This document shows positions 42,101 to 51,221 of a stretch of 64,000 nucleotides of DNA, one piece after another. This DNA is from Arthrobacter sp042667405 (GTDB taxonomy: Bacteria; Actinomycetota; Actinomycetes; Actinomycetales; Micrococcaceae), in the NCBI RefSeq assembly GCF_042667405.1, contig NZ_JBHVAL010000005.1, positions 62,001 to 126,000 of the forward strand, written 5' to 3'. Each line of letters begins with the position of its first letter. Positions within the stretch are counted from its first letter, which is position 1. The position numbers and the translations under genes were made by a program. The notes beneath the pieces are model-generated. The model made no database searches. It was not told where the DNA came from and worked only from the letters and a program-made list of their open reading frames with translations.

Positions 42101-43610
42101 CGCTCTTGACCTCCGATCGCTGGGCTTCTGAAGTTCCGGCGGCTGCGGTGGCAGGCTTGGAGGCCCAAGGGAACACGGAGCGCGAAGGACGGAAGAGGTC
42201 TATACGCAGCCAGTCCCGGGCGCCGTCAAAGGGCCCGCCATGGGGGTCGTCCTGGCCCGCCATCCGCAGGGGATCCTGGGCAGGGTCCCAGATATCCATG
42301 GCTACGCGGGCCATCAAATATGCCGTGGCCACCATGTGAAGTCCCACGGCCAGGACGTAGTAGGACATGTCGATGTTGTGCTGGACGGATCCGCCGCTGG
42401 TGGCTTGGCCGAGGTACATCCAAATGGCGGCCCAATGGAGCCCTTCGGCGGCTTGCCAGATGAGGAAGTCGCGCCAGCGAGGCCGCGCCAAGGCAAGGAG
42501 CGGGATCAGCCAGATGACGAATTGGGGAGAGTAGACCTTGTTGGTCAGGATGAAGGCGGCCACGATGAGGAACGCCAGCTGGGCGATGCGTGGCCGGCGC
42601 GGGGCACTGACAGCGAGGACTCCAATGAGCGCGCAGGCAGCAATGAACAGATAAAGCGCCAGCGTGTTGATGGTTGCCGCGTTCAGTTGTGTCCAGTGGA
42701 GCCGGTCCGCCACCAGGTTGTAGGCGAACCAGGGCGAGCTGTAACCGGCGGGTCGTGATTGCGTAAATTCGAAGAAGTAGCGCCACCCGGATGGATTCAA
42801 CGCCGCGAGGGGCAGGTTCACAGCCAACCAGGAAGCCAAGGCCGCTCCGGCCGTGACGAAGAAGACCCGCAGCTTCCCACTCCGCAGGGCAAGCACCAGG
42901 ACCGCGCCGAGTATCAGGATGGGGTACAGCTTGGTGGCGGTACCAAGGCCGATACATACACCGGCAAGGATCAACTTGTTGCGCGAGAAGAAGTACATGC
43001 CCAGCGCGAGCAACCCTACGGCCCACATGTCCCAGTTGATGAAGCCGGCCAGGATGATCCCGGGGGCAAGTGCCACCATGGCGGCATCCCACGGCCGACG
43101 CTTGTTGATCCGTGCTGTCAGCAGGACCGTGACAATCCAGACAGCCACAATCAGGGTGGCGTTGACGTCGAAGTAGCCCAGAATGCGCTCCTTCCCCACG
43201 CCAGTGCCGGGAACCAGCAGGGCGGTTACGCCGGCGATGATCCCCATGAGGACCGGGTACTCAAACACGCTGCCCGGAGTGAAGAACGGAAACACGCCGT
43301 CGCCCAGGCCACGGTTCTTGAACAGCTCGGGGAAGTCGGAATAGCAGGTGGCGTAGAACTGGCCGGGGGTTTCCCACCCATTGATACGGCAGTAGTCCTT
43401 CGCCAGCACGGCCAAAAGCGCAGCGATGACGGTAAGGACGATGAGCACCCGCTCAACCGTGAACGGGTGCGGGGAAACTTCACCGGGAGACGAATGCTTC
43501 CCCAATGGACCACCCACCAGTTCCGTGAAGTTGCGAAGCAGTGAGTCATTGCGGCTGGGAACAACAAAGCGGGCACGTTTCAGTTGCCGGTGCGGCGTTG
43601 TCTCCTGCAT
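42093..43610 (-). CDS. DUF2029/GT87-family membrane glycosyltransferase
   Basis: 505 residues with about ten membrane helices. An extracytoplasmic loop after the first helix contains FPELFKNRGLGDGVFPFF and FEYPVLMG, and later GLGTATKLYPILIL and FILTNKVYSPQFVIWLIPL. These are marks of polyprenol-phosphate-mannose-dependent (GT-C, DUF2029) mannosyltransferases of actinobacteria, which build envelope glycolipids. The acceptor is unknown. It is translationally coupled to the FAD oxidoreductase gene. Confidence 0.82.
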   Translation of the reverse strand: MQETTPHRQLKRARFVVPSRNDSLLRNFTELVGGPLGKHSSPGEVSPHPFTVERVLIVLTVIAALLAVLAKDYCRINGWETPGQFYATCYSDFPELFKNRGLGDGVFPFFTPGSVFEYPVLMGIIAGVTALLVPGTGVGKERILGYFDVNATLIVAVWIVTVLLTARINKRRPWDAAMVALAPGIILAGFINWDMWAVGLLALGMYFFSRNKLILAGVCIGLGTATKLYPILILGAVLVLALRSGKLRVFFVTAGAALASWLAVNLPLAALNPSGWRYFFEFTQSRPAGYSSPWFAYNLVADRLHWTQLNAATINTLALYLFIAACALIGVLAVSAPRRPRIAQLAFLIVAAFILTNKVYSPQFVIWLIPLLALARPRWRDFLIWQAAEGLHWAAIWMYLGQATSGGSVQHNIDMSYYVLAVGLHMVATAYLMARVAMDIWDPAQDPLRMAGQDDPHGGPFDGARDWLRIDLFRPSRSVFPWASKPATAAAGTSEAQRSEVKSDG

Positions 43611-43647
43611 GAACCGAGCTTACAGTCAGGCGCATGCACCACCCCAG

Positions 43648-43684
43648 TTAAAAGGGGGAGCCCACGCGTAGCCGCGTGGGCTCC
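43648..43684 (-). terminator. Strong Rho-independent terminator of the 46-aa gene
   Basis: A perfect 12-bp stem GGAGCCCACGCG/CGCGTGGGCTCC with a 4-nt loop, followed on the minus strand by CCCTTTTAA. It lies about 60 bp after the stop of the small gene and separates it from the glycosyltransferase promoter. Part of this hairpin and its flank recurs at 53.96 kb. Confidence 0.85.
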
Positions 43685-43701
43685 ATGAGGTTCAGCATGA
43701 A
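43655..43701. repeat. Dispersed hairpin-containing repeat, copy 1
   Basis: About 47 bp (GCCCACGCGTAGC, then GGGCTCCATGAGGTTC, then GC-TGAA) recurs as a 44-bp diverged copy in the gene-free region near parB. It overlaps the terminator. Confidence 0.7.
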
Positions 43702-43740
43702 TGTGTGGCATCTGAACTCCTTCGTGGCCAGCTCAGGGAA

Positions 43741-43881
43741 TCAACGGATGAGTCCCATCTGGTGCAGGACAACGTAGACATCTTCACGGCGCTGGTCGAG
43801 CAGCTGTCCGTTGAATAGTGTGCGGTCCTTGGGAGCATCGCTGCTCTTGTAGAAACGCATCTGTTCGGGGCGTTTTCGCAT
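43741..43881 (-). CDS. Small protein of 46 residues, unknown function
   Basis: ATG to TGA encodes 46 residues beginning MRKRPEQMRFYKSSDAP and ending VYVVLHQMGLIR. It is charged, without a membrane helix. An excellent ribosome binding site AAAGGAGGTGAACC directly precedes the ATG, and a strong terminator follows, so it is a complete expression unit. No family is recognised. The 328-bp gap upstream, to the next small gene, is AT-richer than the surroundings and contains hairpins (44151-44171 and 44185-44201) and probably its promoter, but no other ORF. Confidence 0.65.
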   Translation of the reverse strand: MRKRPEQMRFYKSSDAPKDRTLFNGQLLDQRREDVYVVLHQMGLIR

Positions 43882-44150
43882 GGTTCACCTCCTTTCACAG
43901 GTTTCCAGCGGTATTTTGGGCACAACAATTAGAGGCCTTTGAGTTCGAGAAAAAACCCGTAGCCAAAAGAAGACACAAATAACCGAGTGTAAATAAATGA
44001 ATTAAGCGGACCGAATCAGGAAAGTCCTGAATCGCCTGCATATTGCGCGTGCTTCCGGCAGTTCACCCAACAAGAAGCTGGTTCCGAACTATGGGGAAAC
44101 TGCGCATCCGCGGCATGCTGCGTGGGTCCGCGCCTGCAACTGACTACTCA

Positions 44151-44201
44151 GCCAACCACAAGAGGGTTGGCCGCCAAGAACACCGCCGGCGATAGGCCGG
44201 C
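44151..44201. other. Two adjacent hairpins between the small genes
   Basis: GCCAACC/GGTTGGC with a 7-nt loop, then GCCGGC/GCCGGC with a 5-nt loop, lie just beyond the stop of the 31-residue ORF in its direction of transcription. They could be a terminator (no long T-run) or part of a structured RNA. Confidence 0.45.
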
Positions 44202-44209
44202 CCGGTGAA

Positions 44210-44305
44210 TCAGGAGTGGGTCAGAGAGTTAAAATGGCGTCGATCATCAGCAGAGGCCGGGGTAGCAGTGACGGTCAACTTCCGTCCGCTAGTCAAAGTA
44301 ATCAT
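44210..44305 (-). CDS. Very small protein of 31 residues, candidate leader or functional peptide
   Basis: ATG to TGA encodes 31 residues beginning MITLTSGRKLTVTATPASADD and ending NSLTHS. It has an excellent site AAGGAGG nine bases before the ATG. It is Thr/Ser-rich, without cysteines or a membrane helix. It lies downstream of a 9-bp inverted repeat in the presumed leader. It is too short for family assignment; the ribosome binding site is the main evidence for translation. Confidence 0.45.
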   Translation of the reverse strand: MITLTSGRKLTVTATPASADDRRHFNSLTHS

Positions 44306-44378
44306 TTTTCCCAACCTCCTTCCGGCCTTTACAGCCTGCTGTGGCATTGTCCCGAGTGACTAACCGGTGAATGCGCGC

Positions 44379-44409
44379 CTTGTTCCCGGCGGGTCGCTCT
44401 GGGAACAAG
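44379..44409. promoter_or_regulatory. Inverted repeat upstream of the 31-aa ORF
   Basis: Perfect 9-bp arms CTTGTTCCC/GGGAACAAG with a 13-nt loop. The flank towards the phosphatase gene is AT-rich and holds TATAT-like -10 candidates, so the repeat lies near the transcription start. It could act as an operator or as a leader hairpin. Confidence 0.45.
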
Positions 44410-44487
44410 ATATAAGCTACCCCATCAAGAGGCGATTTGACCAGCACATTCGGCTAATTATCAAAAAATTTTTTGCAAATTAATGAT

Positions 44488-45069
44488 TTACAGGCCCCAA
44501 CGGACAATTGCGGGAGTGCGTTTGTCCCACCCGAGGGTGCAAACCTTCGCTGTCCCCAGGATGAAGTGCCGGCCCTCGCGCGCGTCCATTTCCAACCAGC
44601 GTGCCGTGAGAATGCGGGAGAAATGTCCATGTGCCACTACCAGCACATTGTCCATGCCTGATTCCAGGACCCGGCCGATGATCTTGTCCGCGCGTGCGGC
44701 TACTTCATCAAGTGTTTCCCCGTTGGGCACGCCGTCGGTCCAGATCAGGTACTCCGGGTTGTCCTTGCGGATGAGATCGGAGCTGATGCCCTCGTAGTCG
44801 CCGTAGTTCCATTCGACGGCCAACGGCTCATGGACGGCGTCCGGGTAGCCAGCCAGTTCCGCGGTCCTGCGGGCACGCCTCAGCGGGGAGGTCAGAACCA
44901 GGTCGAAGTCAATGCCTTCCAGGACCTTGCGGGCCTCCACGGCCTGCTGCTCGCCTTCAACGGTGAGTGGAAGGTCCGTCAGGCCCGTGTATTGACCGCT
45001 CTTGGACCATTCCGTTTCCCCATGGCGCAGGATCCAGAGTTGGGGGCGCGGGGAAGTCACAGCGTTCAT
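44488..45069 (-). CDS. Histidine phosphatase family protein (phosphoglycerate-mutase-like)
   Basis: 193 residues. LWILRHGETEWSKSGQYTGLTDLPLT contains the catalytic RHG histidine, and VVAHGHFSRIL carries the second conserved histidine. Members dephosphorylate sugar phosphates or other small phosphates. Its ATG overlaps the stop of cca (ATGA), so it is co-transcribed with the tRNA nucleotidyltransferase. The specific substrate is unknown. Confidence 0.9.
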   Translation of the reverse strand: MNAVTSPRPQLWILRHGETEWSKSGQYTGLTDLPLTVEGEQQAVEARKVLEGIDFDLVLTSPLRRARRTAELAGYPDAVHEPLAVEWNYGDYEGISSDLIRKDNPEYLIWTDGVPNGETLDEVAARADKIIGRVLESGMDNVLVVAHGHFSRILTARWLEMDAREGRHFILGTAKVCTLGWDKRTPAIVRWGL

Positions 45070-46535
45070 GAGGGCTCCTCAGTTTCGGTCAAAGGCTCGA
45101 CGACGGCGGACTCGGGTTGCGCTTCCCACCACGCCATCAGCTTCTGCTCGGCTTCCTCCGACGACAGAGGACCATGTTCCATCCGCTCTTCAAGGAGGAA
45201 TTTGTAGGCACGTCCGACGACAGGTCCGGGCTTCAATCCCAGCAGGGCCATGATCTGCGCTCCGTCGAGGTCGGGCCGGACAGCTGCCAGCGATTCCTGT
45301 TCCAGCAGCGCCGCAATGCGGTGCTCAAGGTCATCGTAGGCGAAGGAAAGGCGGTCGGCCTTGCGCTGGTTGCGCGTTGTGACGTCCGAGCGTGTGAGCC
45401 GGTGCAGACGTTCCAGCAGGGGACCCGCGTCAGTCACGTAGCGGCGCACCGCGGAATCAGTCCAGCCGGCATCACCGTAGCCATAGAAGCGCATGTGCAG
45501 TTCAACCAGGCGGGACACGGCCTTGATGGACTCGTTGTCGAACCGCAATGCCTTCATCCGCTTGGCCGTGAGCTTCGCGCCCACGACGTCGTGGTGACGG
45601 AAGCTGACCGCACCGCCCGGTTCGAAACGACGCGTAGCCGGCTTGCCGACGTCGTGCATCAACGCGGCGAACCGCAGCACAAAGTCCGGGCCGGGAACCG
45701 GACCATCGGGGCCCGTTTCCAGCGCTGCGGCCTGCTCGAGGACCTGCAGGGAGTGCTGGTACACGTCCTTGTGCCGGTGGTGTTCATCGGATTCGAGCCG
45801 TAGGGCGGACACCTCCGGCAGCACGAACTCTGCGAGTCCCGTGTCCACCAGCAGGTCGATGCCAACGCGAGGGTGTGCTCCGTTAATGAGCTTGACCAGT
45901 TCATCGCGGACGCGCTCGGCGGAGATGATCTTGATGCGGTCAGCCATCTGGGACATGGCGAGCCGCACGTCGTCGTGGACCGACACGCCCAACTGCGACG
46001 CGAAGCGCGCTGCCCGCATCATCCGCAGCGGATCGTCCGAGAAGGAAGCCTCCGGGGCCCCGGGAGTCGCGAGTTCGGACGCGTGGAGATCCCGCACGCC
46101 GCCGAAGGGGTCCACGAGTTCCAAGCTGGGCAGGCGCAGTGCCATGGCGTTGATGGTGAAGTCCCGCCGCAGCAGGTCGTCCGTCAGGGAGTTGCCGAAG
46201 GCCACCACGGGTTTGCGGGAGTCGGGGTCGTAGGCTTCCGCCCGGTACGTGGTGATTTCGATCTGGAAGCCGTCTTTGCGCATCCCGATGGTGCCGAACG
46301 CGCGGCCGATTTCCCAGAAATTGTCCGCCCACTTCTTGATGACGGAGATGGTCTGGTCGGGCGTTGCATCGGTGGTGAAATCGAGGTCCGGGGAGGTCCG
46401 GCCCAGAAAAAGGTCGCGCACGGGTCCACCTACCAGGGACAGCTCGAATCCGGCGTCGACAAAGCGTTGCCCGAGGTCGAGCACCACCGGATCGATGGTG
46501 AAGTTAACAGAAGAGCTGTCCAATACGTGCGCCAT
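45066..46535 (-). CDS. cca: CCA tRNA nucleotidyltransferase
   Basis: 489 residues. The catalytic head has LVGGPVRDLFLGRTSPDLDF (GGxVRD and DxD motifs of class II nucleotidyltransferases). An RNA-binding region follows, then an HD domain with ALMHDVGKPATRRF. It adds or repairs the 3'-CCA of tRNAs. The conserved position next to a Nudix gene and murJ matches the pcnA locus of mycobacteria. The C-terminus has a short Glu-rich tail. Confidence 0.93.
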   Translation of the reverse strand: MAHVLDSSSVNFTIDPVVLDLGQRFVDAGFELSLVGGPVRDLFLGRTSPDLDFTTDATPDQTISVIKKWADNFWEIGRAFGTIGMRKDGFQIEITTYRAEAYDPDSRKPVVAFGNSLTDDLLRRDFTINAMALRLPSLELVDPFGGVRDLHASELATPGAPEASFSDDPLRMMRAARFASQLGVSVHDDVRLAMSQMADRIKIISAERVRDELVKLINGAHPRVGIDLLVDTGLAEFVLPEVSALRLESDEHHRHKDVYQHSLQVLEQAAALETGPDGPVPGPDFVLRFAALMHDVGKPATRRFEPGGAVSFRHHDVVGAKLTAKRMKALRFDNESIKAVSRLVELHMRFYGYGDAGWTDSAVRRYVTDAGPLLERLHRLTRSDVTTRNQRKADRLSFAYDDLEHRIAALLEQESLAAVRPDLDGAQIMALLGLKPGPVVGRAYKFLLEERMEHGPLSSEEAEQKLMAWWEAQPESAVVEPLTETEEPS

Positions 46536-46683
46536 AGTTCCTTAAGCTTGGCAGATTTTTGCGCCGCATTGGGCCACTGTTCCATGCGAAATCAGGCAAG
46601 CGTGCGCCGGGCATCTCCTGCAGTCCACCTTGTGGCCATGTCCCGGTCATCACTCCGGGGCAAGAGTCGTTAGAGTGGACCAC

Positions 46684-47235
46684 ATGGCCAACCCAGTACC
46701 GAGCGCTCCAGGCAGGAGGACAAACGCACCGTTGCCGTCGGCAATCGGTGCGCACGTCGCGCCTGCCCCGCAGCACCCGGCGCAGGCCTCGCTTCCCACA
46801 GTGGAGGAAGTGTCCGCGGGCGGCGTTGTGGTTGACACGTCCGACGGCGAACTCCGGGTCGCGATTATTGCCCGCCTTAACAGGGGTGGCCGGCTTGAGT
46901 GGTGCCTGCCGAAGGGCCATCCGGAGGGCCGGGAGAACAATGAGGAAGCAGCCGTACGTGAGATCGCCGAGGAAACCGGCATCGAAGGCCGCATCCTTGC
47001 ACCCCTTGGCAGCATCGATTACTGGTTCACCGTCAGTGGCCACCGGGTCCACAAAACAGTGCATCACTTCCTGCTCAGGGCAACCGGCGGCGAGCTGACC
47101 ATCGAGAATGACCCGGACCAGGAAGCCGTGGATGCCGCGTGGGTTCCCATTCAGGAATTGGCCCGAAAATTGTCCTTCCCGAATGAGCGCCGAATCGCCG
47201 ACCTGGCACGGGAAGTGCTGCCCGAACATCTCTGA
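46684..47235 (+). CDS. Nudix hydrolase
   Basis: 183 residues. After a Pro/Ala-rich N-terminus of about 45 residues the Nudix fold starts at SAGGVVVDTSDGELRVAII. The Nudix box is GHPEGRENNEEAAVREIAEETG followed by I, with all catalytic glutamates. It hydrolyses a nucleoside diphosphate derivative and equals MutT4 (Rv3908) by position in mycobacteria. It is divergent from cca and 26 bp upstream of murJ, so possibly co-transcribed with it. Confidence 0.92.
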   Translation: MANPVPSAPGRRTNAPLPSAIGAHVAPAPQHPAQASLPTVEEVSAGGVVVDTSDGELRVAIIARLNRGGRLEWCLPKGHPEGRENNEEAAVREIAEETGIEGRILAPLGSIDYWFTVSGHRVHKTVHHFLLRATGGELTIENDPDQEAVDAAWVPIQELARKLSFPNERRIADLAREVLPEHL

Positions 47236-47261
47236 CCCGCGTACATGGGACGATAAAGGCG

Positions 47262-49274
47262 ATGTCTGAAGCCAAAACAACCCAGTCCGTTCAATCCGGT
47301 GAAGCCCGTTCCAGCGCCATCATGGCTGCCGGCACGCTGGTTTCCCGGTTCCTTGGCTTCGCCAAAACCTGGATGCTCGGTGCCGCCCTCGGCCTGGGCT
47401 CCACGGTCAATGACACGTTCATTAACGCGAACAACCTGCCGAACCTGATCTTCCTGTTGGTGGCCGGCGGCGTGTTCAACGCGGTCCTGGTTCCGCAGAT
47501 CATTAAGGCCAGCAAGGCTCCCGACCGTGGCGCGGACTACCTCAGCAGGCTGTTGACCTTGGCTGTTCTGGTTCTTCTTGCACTCACGGCGATTGTGACC
47601 CTCGCAGCTCCGCTCGTCATCGATCTGACCACGCAGGGCTACTCCGAACAACAAAAGGCACTGGCGGTCACCTTCGCCCTGTGGTGCCTCCCGCAGATCT
47701 TCTTCTACGGGCTCTATGCCCTGCTCACCCAGGTCCTGAATGCGCACGGCGCATTCGGCCCTGCCATGTGGGCGCCCATCCTCAACAACCTCGTGGCCAT
47801 CGCCGGCCTGGGCTTGTTCATCTGGATTCTCGGGGCCAACATCACCAACCCCCATACCTTGGACAACTGGGGGCCCACCCAAACTTTCCTGCTCGCGGGG
47901 TTCTCCACCTTCGGCGTGGTGGCACAAACGGCGATTCTGCTGATCCCGGTGTTCCGGCTGCGCCTGGGCCTGCGTCCGCGCTTCGGATGGCGCGGAGTCG
48001 GTTTGGGCCAGGCCGCCAAGCTGAGCGTTTGGACGCTGGCGACTGCCGCCGTCGGGCAGTTGGCGTTCCTGTACATCATGAGGATTGCGACGATCCCCGG
48101 TGCCGAGCGCCTCCGCCTGGACAATGCCGGGGACGCAGCCGCCGCGGCTGTCCTGCCCGGCAATGCCGTGCTGGAGGTCGCAAGCCAGCTGTACCTGCTG
48201 CCGCACTCGATCATCGCCCTGTCCCTGGCCACCGTCCTCTTTAACCGCATGACGCGCGCTTCGCAGGACGGTAACAAAGCGGAGCTGCGCGACGCCCTGT
48301 CTCACGGCCTTCGGACCATGGCAGTCGCCACCGTTTTCGGGGCCTTGGCGCTGTTCGCCCTTGCTGGACCGCTCGGAATGTTCTTCTCCGGTGGCGAGCC
48401 GCAGGACGGGGTCATGCTGGCCCAAACGCTCACCATTCTGGCGCTCAGCACCCCCTTCCTGAGCGCGAACTTCATGATGTCCCGCGTGTTCTACGCCAAC
48501 GAGGACGCCCGTACGCCGTTGTACGTGCAGTTGTGGCTGGCAGTGATCTACGTCGTGGGCGCGTTCTTCATCCAGTTCCTTCCCGTTGGCCAGATCATCT
48601 ACGCCATCGCCATCCTCTACACCCTGGGCAACATCCTTTCCGTGGTAATCAGCGTGGTGTTCCTGCGGCGTCTCTTGGGTCACCTCGACGGCCCACGCAT
48701 CGCCAATTCGTACATCCGCATGGGTTACGCAGGCCTGGGATCCGCCGTGGCCGGCGCCATCGCGTTGTGGCTGCTCGGCAGCTACCGTGCCGACGGTTTC
48801 GCATGGAGCAGCCGCCCGGCCGCCCTGGTGACGGTGATCGTCGTTGGCCCTGTCATGCTGCTCGCGTACCTTGTCCTGCTTCGCGTTTTCCACGTCACGG
48901 AACTCCGCGACCTTCTGCGCCCGCTGATGAGCCGTTTGGGCCGTGGAGGCCCCGCGCCGGTGCCCGGCGAGGTGGAACCCACGACGGCGGCACGCGCCAC
49001 GGTCTCGGACGATACCGGTTTGATTCCGCGCATCTCGGGTGAGTTCGACGCCGCCTCCTACCGCGCGGGACCTGCGGTAGCACCACAGCGTTCCCCTGCG
49101 CCGGCAAGCAACGAACCGGATGCGCCCAAGAGCTACCTGTCGGAGGAAGACGAACCCAGTACTGCCCAGGGCGGCAGGTTCCGTCCGTCGGTCCCGCTTC
49201 CGGGCAGACGGACCTATCAGGGCGAAGCCGGACGGAATCCATACTTCCCCGTTCCGCGGAACCGACGGAAGTGA
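47262..49274 (+). CDS. murJ: Lipid II flippase MurJ
   Basis: 670 residues. Fourteen or so membrane helices, with the MurJ/MviN N-terminus (AGTLVSRFLGFAKTWMLGAALG, NDTFINANNLPNLIFLLVAGG) and a conserved PQIFFYGLYALLTQVLNAHGAFG segment. It flips lipid II across the membrane for peptidoglycan synthesis. A cytoplasmic tail of about 120 residues rich in Pro, Arg and Ser follows the last helix. In mycobacteria the homologue carries a pseudokinase and extracellular domain in the same chain; here those parts are a separate gene immediately downstream. Confidence 0.94.
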   Translation: MSEAKTTQSVQSGEARSSAIMAAGTLVSRFLGFAKTWMLGAALGLGSTVNDTFINANNLPNLIFLLVAGGVFNAVLVPQIIKASKAPDRGADYLSRLLTLAVLVLLALTAIVTLAAPLVIDLTTQGYSEQQKALAVTFALWCLPQIFFYGLYALLTQVLNAHGAFGPAMWAPILNNLVAIAGLGLFIWILGANITNPHTLDNWGPTQTFLLAGFSTFGVVAQTAILLIPVFRLRLGLRPRFGWRGVGLGQAAKLSVWTLATAAVGQLAFLYIMRIATIPGAERLRLDNAGDAAAAAVLPGNAVLEVASQLYLLPHSIIALSLATVLFNRMTRASQDGNKAELRDALSHGLRTMAVATVFGALALFALAGPLGMFFSGGEPQDGVMLAQTLTILALSTPFLSANFMMSRVFYANEDARTPLYVQLWLAVIYVVGAFFIQFLPVGQIIYAIAILYTLGNILSVVISVVFLRRLLGHLDGPRIANSYIRMGYAGLGSAVAGAIALWLLGSYRADGFAWSSRPAALVTVIVVGPVMLLAYLVLLRVFHVTELRDLLRPLMSRLGRGGPAPVPGEVEPTTAARATVSDDTGLIPRISGEFDAASYRAGPAVAPQRSPAPASNEPDAPKSYLSEEDEPSTAQGGRFRPSVPLPGRRTYQGEAGRNPYFPVPRNRRK

Positions 49275-49414
49275 GCCGGTGCCGCCAACGTGGGCGGCGG
49301 GCCTCAATCCGCTAGGCTAGAAACGAATATAGGTAGTTGCAGAAGCGGTTGAACCGGCCAGCCCGGCCAGCCGTGTGCAGGACCCGCAGCTCCCGGACAG
49401 CCTAGGAGGAACAC

Positions 49415-51076
49415 GTGTCCCACCCGATCGACGTCGGATCAGTACTTGGCGGCCGCTATAAGGTCACGGCCAATGTGTTGACCTCGCATGACCAAGATCA
49501 GGTGCTCGACGGCGTGGACCAGGTCCTCAACCGTCCCGTGAGCATCCTCGTTGCGGGTCCCGGAAACGCCGAGCAGGTTGCCCAGAGCGCCCGCGAAGTG
49601 GCCACAGGGGAGCGCCCAGGCCACGTGCAGATCCTGGATCTTGGTATCAGCGACAACACCACGTACCTGATCACCAACCACAGCACCGCCCCTGATCTGC
49701 TGGACCTGGTGGTGGCCACCAACCCGCCTTACATTGAGCCGTTCTTCACGGAGACACTCGGCAGCGAGATCTTTGGGCAGGCACGCACCTATGAGCCTGA
49801 AACCTACGACGGCCTTTACGAGGATGACGAGCACGAGGCCGAATACATCCAGTACGACGAAGACGGCTACGCCATCACTCCTGAGCCGGAGGATGAGCCA
49901 GAGACCGCGGCACCCACCCGCAGCGCGCCGCACGTACCGCCCATGCCGGCATCCAATCCTTCGTCCGCCAAGAGCGGCATCGCGGGCAAGCTGGCTGCTG
50001 CCGCGGCCGGGGCAGGCGCAGCTGGCGTTGCGGCTGCTTCCGCGCTGAGGAACGCCGGTTCAAAGAACAACGACGCCGGTGCTGCCGCAACACCCGCTTC
50101 GGCTGCTGAGCCCCCCACGCAGGCTGTATCTTCACAGGCTGTTCCGTCCACCGAGCCTCGCACGGAAGCTGTGTCCTCGCAGGCCGCTCCTTCGCAGGAT
50201 GCGCCCGCGCGTGAGCAGGCTTCCGAGCCCAAGGTTTCCCTTTGGTCCGAAGAGGACTACGGGTACACGGAGCGTGGTGCCGCAGCTGCCGGCGCCTCTG
50301 CAGCCGGCGCCGCGGCCTCGAACCGTGGAAGAACATCCGGTGACGAACGCGCCGCAAGCAGCTTCCCGGCGTCGTCCGCTGTCTCCGCGGACTACTCCGA
50401 CGAAGACGACGTATACGAGGAAGAAGCCCCCGAAAAGGAACCACGCTCGCTGCGTTGGCTCGTGGGAGGCCTTTTGGCAGCGGTCCTGATTGTGGGGCTC
50501 GTCCTCGCCGTCACCAATCTCGGGAGTCTCCTGCCCAGCAACAAGCCTGCTGCCACCCAGACCACGCCGGTGCAGCCCTCGGAAAGTGTCAGCGAGCAGC
50601 CCCAGCCCACGGAGACAGCTCCGCCGGCGGTTCCGCCTGCCATCCAGGAAATCACCCGTCTGGGCAACTTCCCGTTCGCGGCCACGTTCGATAAGGACCT
50701 TGGCAAAGCCTTCGACGGCAACGCTGCGAGCTACTGGTCAGACATGGAGTTTGCAACGGCCAACTGGGGTGGACTGTCCGAGGAAGTTCCGCTGGTCATA
50801 AAGCTGAAGGAACCGGCTGACGTAAAGTCGGTTGTCCTTAACCAGCTCGGGGGATCCGGTGGAAACATCAGTGTGTTCACCAATGATCGTCCCGCCATGG
50901 ACGGTGCCAAGCTCGTGGGCACCAATAGCTTCACGTCACCCGAGCTGACTATCCCGCTGGCTACCCCCACCAAGGCCCAGTACGTCATTGTCGTCATCAA
51001 GGCGCTGCCCAAGCTGGCCGCACCGAAAACGCAGTACGGGTTCGGACTCCGCCTGGCTGAGGTCGCCGTCCAGTAG
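49415..51076 (+). CDS. Pseudokinase-like membrane protein with extracellular beta-sandwich domain
   Basis: 553 residues. The N-terminus (GSVLGGRYKVTANVLTSHDQ, then NRPVSILVAG) resembles a protein-kinase N-lobe but lacks the VAIK lysine and any HRD or DFG motif, so it is catalytically dead. A 200-residue Ala/Pro/acidic linker leads to one membrane helix (WLVGGLLAAVLIVGLVLAV) and a C-terminal discoidin-like extracellular domain. The layout equals the C-terminal half of mycobacterial MviN (Rv3910), which recruits FhaA to the flippase. It lies 140 bp after murJ and is followed by a strong terminator. Confidence 0.75.
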   Translation: MSHPIDVGSVLGGRYKVTANVLTSHDQDQVLDGVDQVLNRPVSILVAGPGNAEQVAQSAREVATGERPGHVQILDLGISDNTTYLITNHSTAPDLLDLVVATNPPYIEPFFTETLGSEIFGQARTYEPETYDGLYEDDEHEAEYIQYDEDGYAITPEPEDEPETAAPTRSAPHVPPMPASNPSSAKSGIAGKLAAAAAGAGAAGVAAASALRNAGSKNNDAGAAATPASAAEPPTQAVSSQAVPSTEPRTEAVSSQAAPSQDAPAREQASEPKVSLWSEEDYGYTERGAAAAGASAAGAAASNRGRTSGDERAASSFPASSAVSADYSDEDDVYEEEAPEKEPRSLRWLVGGLLAAVLIVGLVLAVTNLGSLLPSNKPAATQTTPVQPSESVSEQPQPTETAPPAVPPAIQEITRLGNFPFAATFDKDLGKAFDGNAASYWSDMEFATANWGGLSEEVPLVIKLKEPADVKSVVLNQLGGSGGNISVFTNDRPAMDGAKLVGTNSFTSPELTIPLATPTKAQYVIVVIKALPKLAAPKTQYGFGLRLAEVAVQ

Positions 51077-51094
51077 CCTTATCAAAGATGTGAC

Positions 51095-51132
51095 AGCAAG
51101 GGCCGTTCTGATTCGTCAGGACGGCCCTTGCT
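51095..51132 (+). terminator. Strong Rho-independent terminator
   Basis: Near-perfect 17-bp arms AGCAAGGGCCGTTCTGA and TCAGGACGGCCCTTGCT around a 4-nt loop, directly after the pseudokinase-like gene. It isolates the murJ unit from trxB. Confidence 0.85.
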
Positions 51133-51221
51133 GCTACCCGCTCCAGCGTCACCGCTTAGATATGACGGGGGCCCAGACGGTAACCTGAATGCTGGTGGCT
51201 TTTAGGGTCCCCAACTCCAAC

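Noticed and set aside
47151..49307. 718-codon open frame on the minus strand opposite murJ
   Set aside because: Antisense shadow of a real high-GC gene; composition is His/Arg/Gln/Gly-rich without domains.
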